Shown here piece after piece: positions 10,660 through 21,344 of a stretch of DNA of 64,000 nt; position 1 is the stretch's first letter; every line of letters begins with the position of its first letter. The translations under genes and the position numbers were made by a program. Origin of the DNA: Chelonoidis abingdonii (Eukaryota > Chordata > Testudines > Testudinidae); the NCBI RefSeq assembly GCF_003597395.2, contig NC_133774.1:39972218-40036217 (forward strand), written 5' to 3'. The notes under the pieces were generated by a model, which was not told where the DNA came from, searched no databases, and was given only the letters and a program-made list of their open reading frames with translations.

Positions 10660-11510
10660 ACTTGTCTCTCCTCTCCTGCCCTCCCGGACAGGGAAACGAG
10701 CGCGCATTCCCCGGGGAGGCGATTTTAGCTGCAAGCAGCCATGCTGCCGCGGCTTTGTAGGTCAGCCTAGAAACACCTTTTTGTCCCTTACATTCAGCCT
10801 GCAGCCGCTGAGGCTTTAATCCCATCAGTCAGCAACCATTTGTTAGAGCGAGGCGCGGTCAACACGCACAGTCAGCGGAGCGGCTGCAGCGCACCCGCCC
10901 CTCTTCCCGGAGCCGGACGTGGCTCTCACCTCGCCCAAAGCCTGAAGGGGGAATGGGAAACGAGCAGCGGTTTTCCCCAAACCCACCTTCTATTAGACCT
11001 GCCACCCACCGCAGCCCCAACTCCCTTCCCCACCGCAGTCCCTAAGATCCCCCCCGCCTTCCCCAGCTTCCCTCCTCCGCACCCTGCCTGGCCCCCCGCC
11101 CAGCTGCCTTCCCCCGCCCTTGGCGACCCAACCTCACTCCCCGGCCCGAAAGTTTCCAGGAAGTTGCCCGGAGCCCCCGCGGCCACTCACCAGCGGCGAG
11201 ACCCGAGCGCGGACCGCACCTGCCCCGCAACCAGCAAGCGCTAGTGGCAGCGGCGCCGGCCACGCACACACGCTCTCCACTGGGAGGTGGGGGGAGCCCT
11301 GAGTCACCTTCCCCCCAGCCCCGCCCATGGGACAGGCTGGGCCGGGCTGCACCCTGCTGGGCCAGCCCAGTGCCCGCCCCTCCGGCTGAGCCGCGCGGGC
11401 TGCGGCAGGTGGGAGCCGCCGCTCGCTGGCTGGCTAGGGGGGGCCCTGCCGGAGGCGCCCGGAGGGGCGAGCGCAGATTCCCGAAGCCCCTAGGCTGCCA
11501 CTCCGGCGCC
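10660..11510 (-). promoter_or_regulatory. CpG-rich block, possible promoter and 5' exon of a minus-strand gene
   Basis: The sequence changes from AT-rich to strongly GC-rich with many CpG pairs, especially 10680-10930 and 11160-11290. On the minus strand there are two consensus splice donors: GGGCGAG/GTGAGA with the intron starting at 10929, and CCGCTG/GTGAGT with the intron starting at 11190. Both point toward the candidate exon at 7363-7451. The hAT MITE at 11518 abuts the upper side and adds its own GC content, so only the part below it is counted. No TATA box is evident, as expected for a CpG promoter. No gene name can be given; the first exon may be non-coding. Confidence 0.5.
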
Positions 11511-11517
11511 TTCTGGC

Positions 11518-11693
11518 CAGGGCCGGCTCTAGCAATTTCGCCGCCCCAAGCACGGCGGCACGCCGGTCCCGCGCTCCGGTGGACCTCCCGCAGGCGTGTC
11601 TGCGGCAGCTGCACCAGAGCCACCTGCCGCCCTCCCAGCAAGCGGCAGAGCGCCCCCCGCGGCGTGCCGCGCTGTAGCCTGGAGCCGGCCCTG
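11518..11693. mobile_element. hAT MITE, same family as 8101
   Basis: The ends are CAGGGCCGGCTCTAG and CTGGAGCCGGCCCTG, near-perfect inverted repeats. The interior shares ccgccccaagca, gtggacctcccgcagg and the gcggcgtgcc words with the 8101 copy. I could not find a convincing 8-bp duplication. Confidence 0.8.
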
Positions 11694-11959
11694 CTCCCAG
11701 GAGCTCACCCATCTTTTCCTCTCCTTTGCACAGCCACGACTTCAGCTCTCCACCCCACAACTTTTTATACAACCCCTGGGGGGAAACTTGTAAATGGCTG
11801 GACATGACCCGGTCGCCTCCCAAGGGCTCTCCGAAATCGTCTTCCTCTGAAGCCTCAGGCATGGCCCTGGTTGGAGATGAGACATTGAACCCAGAGAGCC
11901 AGGCCTGCTGTGGCATGGGGTACAGGCCCCTCTCGCCTTTCAGGTGTTTGGTTCAACCC

Positions 11960-12180
11960 TCACAGGCTCAGGGTCTAACTGCTGGCCAGATGTTGGGTCA
12001 GAAGGAATTTTCTCCCAGCTCAGATTGGCAGTGACCACAGGGTTTTTTACAACTTCCTCTGCAGCATGCAGGTCACTTGCCAGGATTAGCTGGGTGTATC
12101 TCACCTAATTATTTCCTGCCATTATGGGTCTCTCAGGCACTGGTGCACTAGTCCAGTCTAGTCTCTTCCTCTGGTACATA
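11960..12180 (+). repeat. CR1-like LINE 3' region fragment
   Basis: The words agggtctaactgctggccag, gtcagaaggaattttctccc and agctcagattggcagtgacc are, from memory, part of the 3' untranslated region of a turtle CR1 subfamily. The terminal part of the same subfamily appears separately at 18885-19062. Boundaries are approximate. Confidence 0.5.
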
Positions 12181-12529
12181 ATAGTCAAGCTGTAATATCA
12201 TGTTCTAGTTGGGGTTAGCTATCAATAAACCTTCAACATTGTCAGGTATGAAAACCATGGGACTGCACATTAGGGTTACCAGAAGCAGTACTGCTGGGAT
12301 TCTCCAAGCATGAGCTACCAGACTTCAGTTTGCTAGGAAGATCATTAGCTTTCCTGGACTGTGCTAGGTATTGATAGGAGGTGTGACAAGAAAGTTGAGA
12401 CATTGCCACCCAGAGTATCATATGCAAGCATAGAGTCACTCAGCACACACCAGATTTGTTGACGTGAAACTCAACAATGCAAGTCATCACAAGAACTCTC
12501 CGACCAACTCATCTTCCATGGTTTCCAGT

Positions 12530-12990
12530 TCTGAGCCACATTACTCCCCCTTACATCATTAGGGAAACTGCAGCTGGCAAGCTGCGGGAAAAGCTACGTG
12601 TCAAACCAAGCTTGCCCTTGTTCAGCTACACGTCTTTCATCATGACACCCACTGTGGTTAAGGCTGCCACCAGGACATGACAGTGAAGTCATTGTGGCAG
12701 GAAGACTGGCACTTAACATCAACCCCCACCAATCAGTTCCTTGTCACAGACCCTACTGCTCACCTGCCCAGCTTCAACCTGCCACATCATCAGTGGGCCC
12801 TTCTTAACCAATTCTGGCCCCACACTGTTGGGGTCTTTGAGACAATCCAAGCTGCAGCACAGATCAAACAATGATACACATTGTCGAGGAGTGTCCACTA
12901 TCCAAATTCAGTGGTGAACTCAGAAAGCTCTACTTGGACACTGAGAATGCTATTGCTTGGCTCAGTGAATATGCAAATTTAAAATACAAT
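12530..12990 (+). pseudogene. Non-LTR retrotransposon ORF2 C-terminus (unassigned LINE clade)
   Basis: Three frame-broken segments read like the end of a LINE ORF2 downstream of the reverse transcriptase. The first holds ITPPYIIRETAAGKLREKL. The second (from 12677) holds NQFLVTDPTAHLPSF and LPHHQWALLNQF. The third (about 12867-12990) holds QTMIHIVEECPLSKFSGELR and ends AIAWLSEYANLKYN before TAA at 12988-12990. The pattern QTM.HI.E.CPL.KF.G.L....DA..WL, with Cys and His that look like the end of a zinc knuckle, is a recurrent C-terminal module of some animal LINEs. It is not the usual CR1 tail. At least two frameshifts are needed, so the copy is old. A CR1-like tail follows directly. I cannot name the clade with confidence. 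Confidence 0.6.
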
Positions 12991-12994
12991 TAAT

Positions 12995-13095
12995 TGGGGT
13001 TGTGCGGCTTAGTGTGCAGGTGGTGTTGGTGCCCTGTGATATACAGCGGTCAGATTAGATGATCTGGCAGTTCCTATTAGCCTTAATCTCTAGAC
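12995..13095 (+). repeat. CR1-like 3' tail
   Basis: The words ccctgtgatatacagcggtc and agattagatgatct match the common CR1 3' tail pattern also seen at 19005 and 51050. It follows the LINE C-terminus at 12990 by a few bases and may be its own 3' end. Confidence 0.55.
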
Positions 13096-13544
13096 TACTA
13101 CTTTATGGAGAATAAACAAGAGATGGACACTTTTTCTGGGACAAAGAGAAGTGGATCTTTTCTTTGAGCATGTTCTTGCTGGGTGGATAGCTGTGTCCAA
13201 AGGGGTTGTTAGCATAGCCAGAAAGAATAAGCACTGACAAGGACAACATATATATATTAATAACTGGGCAAAGGGAACCTAAGGCTTTTCAGATGCAAGT
13301 AGGTCAGGCATGGAGGTGCAGTGTAAAAGACAGTGGGCCCAGGGGGAAATAGTTCCCACTTAGCCTTCCATGGAATGCTAAGTCATCCACTACAGCTTAG
13401 AAAAGAGCAGGGAACGTATAGACCTGCAAGAGCAAGAAGATGTGAGGGTAGAGTTCCAAGGAGTGGGAAGAGGGGGCAGGAAGGTTTGGTGCATTGTTAG
13501 ACCAGAGAAAAGGTTGTGATCATGGATAGGGTTTGATAATCAGC

Positions 13545-14200
13545 CTCCAGCCACCCCAAGGAGAGAACAGAAGGTTTAAACCCGACAAATACACAGTTAA
13601 ATCAACTGATTGTACTATAAATATATCAAGCAATGTTTTTTATGAAAGCTTTAATATTCTGACTTTGATGCTCACTATGAAATATCCATACAGACTATGG
13701 TTATGAATTTATATATATAGAAAACTGGGCTCATAATCCGTGGGTCAACTTCAACTACACCTCACAACAGAGTGGTCAAGCAGGCAGGGGCACTTCCCAA
13801 GCCAGTTGTTCAGAAGAAACATGCTTCAAATAATTATCCATTGTCTAATTTGAAAGTATAAAGCCTGAAGTTGCATCTATGTTTGTTTTCTGTGTAATTT
13901 GAGTATCTTTGCTTCCTTTACTGTTCATCTTTGACTCTGTGCTTTTCCTGTTAAATAAACTTTTTGTTTATTTTCATCCCAAGCAGTTCGCTGCAAACTG
14001 TATGGAGTGTATATGCCAATGTAAGCTGGTATCTGAGGGACTGGTGCCAGGTCTTTAGGGGTAATGAAGCAGAGCAGAGCAGAACAGTCCACGTGTCTGG
14101 TAGTTAGGACCCCAGGAAGGATGTATTTGGGGAGACTCAGGACTGGAAGGGCTGTTGGTGTCACTATACAAGGAGTAACTAAGCTGATGAGAACTACAGT
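13545..14200 (+). repeat. LTR-like repeat, copy 1
   Basis: The sequence from ggagagaacagaag to agctgatgagaactacagtg is repeated in the same orientation at 15505-16520. It includes a taaataaac poly(A)-type signal near 13952 and a following TGGTGCCAGG-like segment where a primer site would be expected. Compared with copy 2 it lacks about 320 bases; the gap lies between two attgt words in copy 2. It is probably the LTR plus leader of an ERV, but TSDs were not found. Confidence 0.55.
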
Positions 14201-14746
14201 GAGACCTTACGCTTGGGGACAAGCTATAGCATCAGGGATATGCACCATAGCTGCACAGCACAAAGCTCCCCAGCGTGACAAGGTAGGTGGTGATCTGGAG
14301 AGGAAAAGACAGCTTAAGGAGGAGAGATGGATGGATGGAGCTGGAGGTCTGACGTCACAGTGAGGGGGCAGAGCTGGTGCAACAAAAAGCTTGCCGAGCA
14401 GTACAAACACAGGCATCTTGAACAGAAGAGGGTCCAGGCAGGCCCATGGACCCAGGAAGGAAGGACATAAGGATATGCCTGATCAAGAGCTAGCAGACAA
14501 ACAGATGTGGATGCGGTGGACCCCCTCGCTCAGTCGGTAGCCTGAGTCATTGCGGACTCTAAGCCTGTTCTGAGATTCTGATGGTGGTAATGTGGGAAGT
14601 TATTTTTCTTGACATGTTATTTCCTGTAATAATATAACAGGATTAAACCCTGAGGACTCAGACACAAGCCTGCCATGGCCAGACTCAGTTGTCAAGAGAG
14701 TGAACTCACTTTCTACCTTGGCAGGTGTTGAGTATGTTTGCGGCAC

Positions 14747-14945
14747 AGCTGAAGGTGCTGTGACCCAGAATCTTCTGGGAGCAGGGAGTCACTGGTGCAG
14801 CTAGGAAATGCTGTGGGCCAGAACTCTGTTGGCAGCAGGGAAGACTGCCGGGTGTAGTAAGACACCGGTACAACTAAAAGGCGCTGTGACCAGAACGTCA
14901 CTGGGAACAGGGAAACTAGGCATGGCTGTTTTGTGACGGTGCTTG
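14747..14945 (+). repeat. Three degenerate tandem units (about 54-72 bp)
   Basis: The words ggtgctgtgacccagaatct, aatgctgtgggccagaactc and ggcgctgtgaccagaacgtc begin three successive units, each followed by a gcagggag or acagggaa word. Unit length varies. The array lies between the two LTR-like copies. No function can be assigned. Confidence 0.6.
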
Positions 14946-15504
14946 AGCTGCTCTGGAATGAGGAAGACTCTGGGTGATAAAAGCACAGGCAAATTTATGC
15001 TACCCAGAAAAGAATGGGAAACAAGCACTGAGAGAAGTATAGATATCAAGGAGGGGGGAAAGATGTCCCCTAACCTATGGTTTTAGGGTGGTCATTTGAG
15101 ATGTAATTAAATCTGAGGGGGATGGAATAAGATAACAAGAAACACCCCATGGCATTTCTCAGCAAAAAACTATCCCACTAAGCAGAAGTATTGCATAATA
15201 AAAAAGGAATGTTATGCTATAGTGTGGGGGCTGTAAAGCAACCCAGACCCTACCTGTTCAATAGGTGGTTCCAGCTGTTAACAGACCACTCACTATTAGT
15301 ATGGCTCCATAGAACAAAAGGAACCAACTCCACCTTGCTATGCTGCAACATAGCTTTGTAGGAGTAGGATGTGGAGATTAAACAAGTGGAAGAGGTTGCA
15401 GAACAAGATAGCCAACACCTTATGCAAAAAAAGGGAGCAGAGGTGAACCTTATGTTGTGGCCAAAACTCCAGCATCAAACTCACAAGGGGCTGTGTAACA
15501 AGCA

Positions 15505-16520
15505 GGGTCAAGGCACCACAAGGGGAGAACAGAAGTTTTACCCAAAAAATAAGCAGGTAAAATCAACTGATTGCATACAGTGTTATTGTATTATAAAATA
15601 TATCATGTAAGATCTTTTATGAAAGCTTGTAATCTTCTGAACTTGATTCTCATTATGAGATATACAGACTATGGTTATGAATTTGAATATATATAAAACT
15701 GTGCTCAATCTGTGGGGCCAAGTCAACTACACCCCACATCAGGGTGGTGAAGCAATCAAGCAGGGAGGGGTACTTTCCAATCCAGTTGTTTACACAATCT
15801 TGGCTTCAAGTAATTATCCATTGTAGGGAAAGGACAATGGTTGACCATTAGAGTTAATGGAAAGACATTGAGATAACCTACAGTTGAAAAAAAAATATCC
15901 CCCCCTCCCCCCAGCATCAAGTCAAGAGGGAATTTCACCAATCTGAATAACCATTAATCAATATGGTGTGTGTGTTGGGGGGGCGGGGGAGGAGGAAGGG
16001 AAGAAAAGAAATAAAAACCACCATTTAAAAGGCTTAGAACAGAGGTTTTTTTATCCTGAACTTGAGGGCGACTGTCCAGGCGGAGGCTGTCTGTGAAAGC
16101 GATCCCCCACTTAGCCAGGTGGTACACTGGGAAACTGTTTTAAGATAAGAGATTGTATCTAATTTGAAAGTGTAAAGACTGAGGTTGCGTCTTTGTTTAT
16201 TTTCTGTGTAACTTGAGTAGGTTTGCTTCCTTTACTGTCTCATCTTTGAATCTGTGGTTGTTTTCTATTAAATAAACTTTGTTTATTTTCTTCCCAAGCA
16301 GTTCTCTGGTGTGCAAACTGCATGGACTGTATGCACCAAAGTAAGCTGGTATGTGGGGGGACTGGTTTCACATTTGTGGGGTGACAAACCAGATGGGAAT
16401 GATCCAAGTTTCCCATAGTATGAACTCATGGAGGACAGGACTGAAAGGCCTCTTGGTGTCACCTTTTAAGGTGTAACTAGGCTGATGAGAGCCAGGCTGA
16501 GACCTTATTCTTGTAGTCAG
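15505..16520 (+). repeat. LTR-like repeat, copy 2 (longer form)
   Basis: This is a direct repeat of 13545-14200 with an extra segment at about 15827-16155 that contains a TATA-like gaaataaaaacc near 16005. A poly(A)-type ttaaataaac lies near 16268. The interval between the two is what an LTR R region would occupy. After ggggggactgg the segment tttcacatttgtggggtg could be a degenerate primer-binding site. Flanks were not resolved. Confidence 0.55.
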
Positions 16521-16829
16521 GCTCCTGAACCATACATTACAGAACCAAGTTACTGAGCCATGCACAGAATTAAGGCCTGCAAGGTTACAGGGCAACAGGT
16601 GACAGAACCACTTACTGGTCTGGGTGGTCACCAAAATGTCACACATAGAACGGGAGAGGGAAGGAGGTTCAGAAAGAAGCAGTGCTGAGGCTGACTGTTA
16701 AGTAGAAACAGAGACAAGACAAAGGAGAAGATGCTCAGACCATAAGAACTCCAGGTAATTTTTTTAAAAGTGCCTAAGTCCCATTTTCAAAAGTAACTTT
16801 GGAATTTAGGAGCTTAGCGAGAAAACCTC

Positions 16830-17563
16830 TGGTCCCCTCCCTGCTGTTCCCCATCACCCACAGCCTCAGTTCACTGCACCACCAGCGCAATGCTCTGGGT
16901 GGTGGGACTGCGAGCTCTTGCCAGGCAACAGAGCTGTAGAACCGCGGCCTGACCCGGTGCTCTGTGTTGCACAGTGGCATGGCTGGCTTCAGCCAGGTGG
17001 CACAGCTGCCTGTCCTGGTGCTCTGGGCAGCCGAGCTGTAGCACCACCAGCCACCGGAGCTCCAGGCAGTGTAGTAAGGGGACAGGGAGAAGAGGGATTA
17101 AATAGAGGACAGGGGAGTTCAGGGTGCTGGTCAGGGCGGCGGTGTGGATAGGGGTTAGGGCAGTCAGACTGCAGGGAACAGGGGGCTTGAATGCGAGCAG
17201 GGGTCCTGGAGGGCAGTCAGGAATGAGAGGAGGGGTTGGATGGGGTAGCGGGGGGCAGTCAGGTGTGGGGGGTACAGGGAGTTCAGGGAACAGAGAGCAG
17301 GGGGTGAGTGGATGGAGCAGGGGGGATGTAGCAGGGTAGGAGTCCCAGGGGGGCCATCAGGGCAGGGAACAGGGGAGGTTGGATGGGGCAGGACTCCTGG
17401 GGGTGGGGGCATCAGGGAGCGAGAAGCAGTGGGGGTTGGATAGGGGGCAGGAGCCAGGCTATGCCTGGCTGTTTGGGGAGGCACAGCCTTCCCTAACCAG
17501 CCCTCCATACAATTTTGGAAACTCGATGTGGCCCTCAGGCCAAAAAGTTTGCCAGCCCTTGGT
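16830..17563 (-). mobile_element. Non-autonomous hAT-like element with G-rich tandem interior
   Basis: Read on the minus strand it begins CAAGGGCTGGCAAAC, then ttttggcctgagggccaca, a start shared by many hAT MITEs. The interior (17100-17480) is a set of irregular units with gggttggat, ggggcagg and gtcccagggg words. The far end is not clearly defined, so the lower coordinate is approximate. The long open frames in it are compositional. Confidence 0.6.
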
Positions 17564-17629
17564 TTAAGTCATGGGCAGGAACCAAGTAAAGTACATAATT
17601 TGTTATTCACTAATGCGATTTACAGAAGG

Positions 17630-18042
17630 GTGTAAGCAGATTAGGTACCTACCTCAATGAAAGTTAGGGCTTGGCTACACTGGCACTTTACTTCTCGCTC
17701 AGAGGTGTGAAAAAAACACCCCCTGAGCGCTGCAAGATACAGCACTGTAAAGCCTCCGTATAAACAGTGCCGCAGTGCTGGGAGTGCGGCTCCCAGCACT
17801 GCAAGCTAATCCCCATGAGGAGCTGGAGTACGTGCAGCACTGGGAGAACTCTCTCCCAGCACTGGCGCTGTGACCACACTCACACTTCAAAGCGCTGCCA
17901 CAGGAGCGCTCCTGTGGCAGCGCTTTGAAGTTCTGAGTGTAGCCAAGCCCTTAGTCATTTAACCTGCTTAGGAAGTTTTGTAAATCCCAATAGATACTTA
18001 TTGGCATCTTTAGGCACCTAAATACCATTGTAAATCTGGCCC
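17630..18042. mobile_element. Old MITE (TTAGGCACCTAA type), split by a Harbinger MITE
   Basis: The words aggtacctacctcaatgaaa, taacctgcttaggaa and tctttaggcacctaaat with an end in aaatctggccc match a very common turtle and bird MITE pattern (from memory). The Harbinger MITE 17667-17950 sits inside it. A further fragment of the same family lies at 18320-18420, and another possibly at 16765-16810. Confidence 0.6.
17667..17950. mobile_element. Harbinger MITE with perfect ends and TTA TSD
   Basis: The element is 284 bp. The first 15 bases GGGCTTGGCTACACT are exactly inverted at the end, and TTA is duplicated at 17664-17666 and 17951-17953. The ends match those of the autonomous element at 51621-55641, so that element or a close relative is the likely transposase source. 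The interior holds an agcgctg / cagcgct palindrome near 17890-17930. Confidence 0.92.
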
Positions 18043-18052
18043 TTAAGAACCT

Positions 18053-18309
18053 AGGAGCTTGTCTGCACTTGCAGCTGCACCACTTCTCTATAGATACTAC
18101 CTATGATGATGGGAGGGATCTCCAATCAGCATAGGCACTCCACCTCCCTGAGAGGTGGTAGCTAGGTCAACAGAAGATTTCTTTTGTTCAACTAACACTG
18201 TCCATGCAGTGATTTAGATCAGCCTAATTATGCCACTCAGGGGTGTGGATTTTTCACACCCCTGAGCAATGTAGTTATGCCAACTTGATTTCTGAGTTTA
18301 GACCAGGCC
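18053..18309. mobile_element. Harbinger-like MITE
   Basis: The ends GGAGCTTGTCTGCACT and GAGTTTAGACCAGGCC are imperfect inverted repeats. The interior has ctcaggggtgtggatttttc, shared with MITEs at 37112-37577. A clean duplication was not seen. Confidence 0.65.
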
Positions 18310-18319
18310 TGATTTCTAT

Positions 18320-18420
18320 TAACATTCAAAGAAATCTAGGTTTCTAGTCACCTAAGTCACTTTTTGGAAATGGGATGTAGGCTCCTAAATCACTTTGACA
18401 CTTTTGAAAACTAGACCTTT
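18320..18420. mobile_element. Fragment of TTAGGCACCTAA-type MITE
   Basis: The words gtcacctaagtcac, ggaaatgggatgtaggctcc and acttttgaaaactagacc match the second half of the MITE family at 17630. Confidence 0.55.
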
Positions 18421-18884
18421 CCTGGACATGAAAAAAAGTTAGTGGTGCTTCAGAGATATTGACCCAAAAAGTGGTTTAGCAAATATGCAATGAATTGAAT
18501 AAGACTAGTGGATGAGCCAGCCAAGCCACAACATGTCAGGGTCTATGATATTCGTATGAACTTATTCTAATGGACCACTAGAGATGCCAGCCGTATCAGT
18601 CAATTATCTGCATCCAAACACCTTGACTAGTTTCAGGCACTGTTCAGCAGGACCCGCAACCACATAACTTTACATATGAACAGGCAAAGACAGCAGTAAA
18701 CCAGAGAGGATTGCTGTGCAATTGCAGTTTCCATCAGTTCTGTTCCACTTAGACTTCCTCACCTTCCCCTAAGGGTACACAAGAGTATAGTGTGGCCTAT
18801 AAAAATAGAAAATCAAATAACTACATGAACATGCTGGCTTTCTGCAACATCAGGATGATCTGCACTATTGTGGTGTTCAAGTAT
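18421..18884. other. No recognised feature
   Basis: Mixed-composition sequence without coding signal or transposon ends that I can identify. Confidence 0.4.
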
Positions 18885-19062
18885 CTAGAGTAAATGGTGG
18901 ATTCTCTGTAACCTGAAGCCCTTAAAGCATTGTTTGAGGACTTCAGTAACTCAGCCAGACGCTATGATTCTATTACAGGAGTGGGTGAGTGAGGTTCTAT
19001 GGCCTGTGATGTACAGCAAATCAGACTAGATGATCCTTCTGGCCTGAAAGTCTATAAGTCTC
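18885..19062 (+). repeat. CR1 LINE 3' end fragment
   Basis: The words gtaaatggtggattctctgt, aggacttcagtaactcagcc and cagactagatgatcc are the terminal part of a turtle CR1 subfamily, ending tgaaagtctataag. Typical 5'-truncated insertion. Confidence 0.75.
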
Positions 19063-20042
19063 TCTCTTCAAGTACTGATACAGCCCTCACTAGTATAGTA
19101 ATGGAACATGGAGAATTACATAATTTTATCGTGACTTCTTCATTCTAAAGAACCCATAACTACTGAGCCTCATTGAGGGCAGATAAATCTGGGAGGAGAC
19201 AAAATTGCTGAATTTCCCAAATTTTTAATGCCATATCCAACATGTGTTAGGTACATTAAACTTGGCTCCTGCCCCAAAATGTTTTCTATCTATATTTTCC
19301 TATTACTGAGGCATCATAAATGCAGGGGATGACCGTGATAAAAAGAATAATTCCTAATACAAGGAAAATGAATAGAAAATATGGGGTAGCAGAGGGTAGC
19401 AAAGGGGTTACAAACTACAAATACGTTGTTAGTCTTGGTTTGCATGCTTTCTAAATGCTCCAGATATTTGGAGGGCTGGGGAGGAGGTTAAGGAGAGCCT
19501 AGGTGCATAGATTATGAGATGGCGCAACTGAGTTGGAGAAGGTTGGAAGAGGCTGTGATCATCAGAGGAAAGAAGCAGTGGGGAAGAAGAGATGTTAATG
19601 AGGAATACAGAGGCCCCATGAGATGTGGAGGGAAGGTAAGAGGATGGAGAAAGAAAGAAATGATATAGTGAAATGCATGACAGGAAGTGGTCAGGTAAAG
19701 AGGGGGCCTATGGGTTAAAAGATAGCCCTAAATTGGAAACAATAAGAGAGAGAGAAGCCAATATAGAAAGTCTGGTAAGTAGAGTCCAGATATCAACACA
19801 GACTGCTAGGTCTAAAAGATGGTCCAGAAGGGAAATGCCATGTTGGTAATGGAGAGGCCACAGAACCTTCATGGCTTGAAGAAGTCCTTTATTAGTTCAG
19901 TCAGAAACTGGAAGGAGGACCTGGAGTGCCTGATTCTCTTCTATAGCTCTTGGTGGGACTGATGTTAGTGTTCTGGGGAATGAAGACACTCTCTGGCCTT
20001 TAAAGGACACCTGAGGAAGAGTTCTAGGTGTGGTGGGGAAGG
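19063..20042. other. No recognised feature; purine-rich
   Basis: The 19440-19900 part is purine-rich and may be an ancient LINE 3' region, but I cannot align it from memory. A 30-base word at 19510 recurs at 21057. Confidence 0.35.
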
Positions 20043-21050
20043 TGTGACGTTCCCCTCTGGTGTTATCTAGACCAGTGATCCGGTAGGCCACTCCAATCCT
20101 TGACTCTGGGAGCCAGCCTTACCCTGCTCTGCTGTGGGAACCTCCACTCCTGGGCTGTTCACGCACAGCCTCTGGCATGTAAGCTGCTCTCAGATACTTG
20201 CAACCAAATGACACTAGCCAATATCTCCAGTCCCAGACACAACACTAGGAACCTCCATCTTGCAGTGTCCATTTATGCCTGCTGGACGCTGCAGGTTTAT
20301 GAGTTGTCAATTTAACAAAGAAATTGGTATGTACCAGGCTTGCTACCCCAAGGGGAGAATCTGATAAGCTTCAAACCAACACACTGCTTCAGGTAGAATA
20401 AACAAATACATGTATTAACTATAAAGATAGATTTTAAGTGATTGTAAGTCAAAACATAAGTCAGATTTGGTCAAATGAAATAAAAGCATAATGCATTCTA
20501 AGCTGATCTTAACACTTTCAGTGTCCTTACAAACTTAGATGCTTCTCACCACAGGCTGTCTGGTTGCTCTTCAGCCAGGCTCTCCCCTTTGATCAGTGCT
20601 TTAGTAGCCTGGTGTGGTGTCTGGAGATGTAGGTGGAAGTGAGAGAGTGAGCATGGAAAATGTCTCTCCCTTTTGTCATGTCCTTCTTTCCTTTTGACTC
20701 TGCAGTTCCAAACTGACCAAAGGGGGGGGCGGGGGGATTGACTCCCTCGAGAGTCTAACAGATTTTTTTGTTGCTGCCTAGGCCAGCGTCCTTTGTTCCT
20801 GTGAGGCTGGGCTGGGTTTGTCCCATCTATGCCCTGATGAGGTCTGAATTGCCTGCTCTGCTTCTGGAGAGTCTTTGTCTGGGCTTGCTTTAAGCCATGA
20901 GGATATATTTTCAGCCTTATAACTATATACACAAAATTATAACCCATAACATCACTATAACATTACGTAACAATTACTACATCACTATAACAACCATGCT
21001 CAGTGCATCATGAGCCTTCCGAAGACACCCAACATGACAAACTTTGCATC
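20043..21050 (+). repeat. LTR-like repeat starting TGTGACGTTCCCC
   Basis: The start TGTGACGTTCCCC and the AT-rich core attaactataaagatagatt plus tttaagtgattgtaag are shared, in inverted orientation, with the repeat at 25480-25956. The TG start fits an LTR. The 3' boundary and duplication are not resolved. A minus-strand open frame across 20546-20947 has no family resemblance. Confidence 0.5.
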
Positions 21051-21316
21051 CTACCAGATTATGAGATGGGGTAACTGAGTTGGAAAAGAACCACCCAATT
21101 GCTCAAAAGCCTTTGGTAACCTTAAGTCACTTCAAGGTGTCTTGATCTATCCAGTGAGATGCAGTTGTATGGCTCAGAGAGCAGATGAGATATTTGTCAT
21201 ATTGTAATTTTCATGTTGCCATACCTGATAGGGCTGATATGAGTGACAGAGTGGGAGGAGACCTTGCCGCAGTGTTTGACCCAACAAGACTATGACTCAA
21301 TATGATGTAGTTGTGC

Positions 21317-21338
21317 AAAAAAAAAAAAAAAAAAAAAA
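21317..21338. repeat. Poly(A) run
   Basis: Twenty-two A residues a few bases upstream of the CR1 fragment. Confidence 0.95.
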
Positions 21339-21344
21339 GAGGCT

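Noticed and set aside
11042..11807. Long open frames on both strands (199 codons minus, 187 codons plus)
   Set aside because: The region is very GC-rich and includes a hAT MITE. The frames are Gly, Ala, Pro and Arg-rich with no domain, and overlap each other in several frames.
14747..14945. CRISPR-like array
   Set aside because: Units are unequal and degenerate, without constant repeats and unique spacers, and the genome is a vertebrate one.
20546..20947. 133-codon minus-strand frame
   Set aside because: It lies in the LTR-like repeat, is low in conserved pattern and is not supported by start or splice signals.
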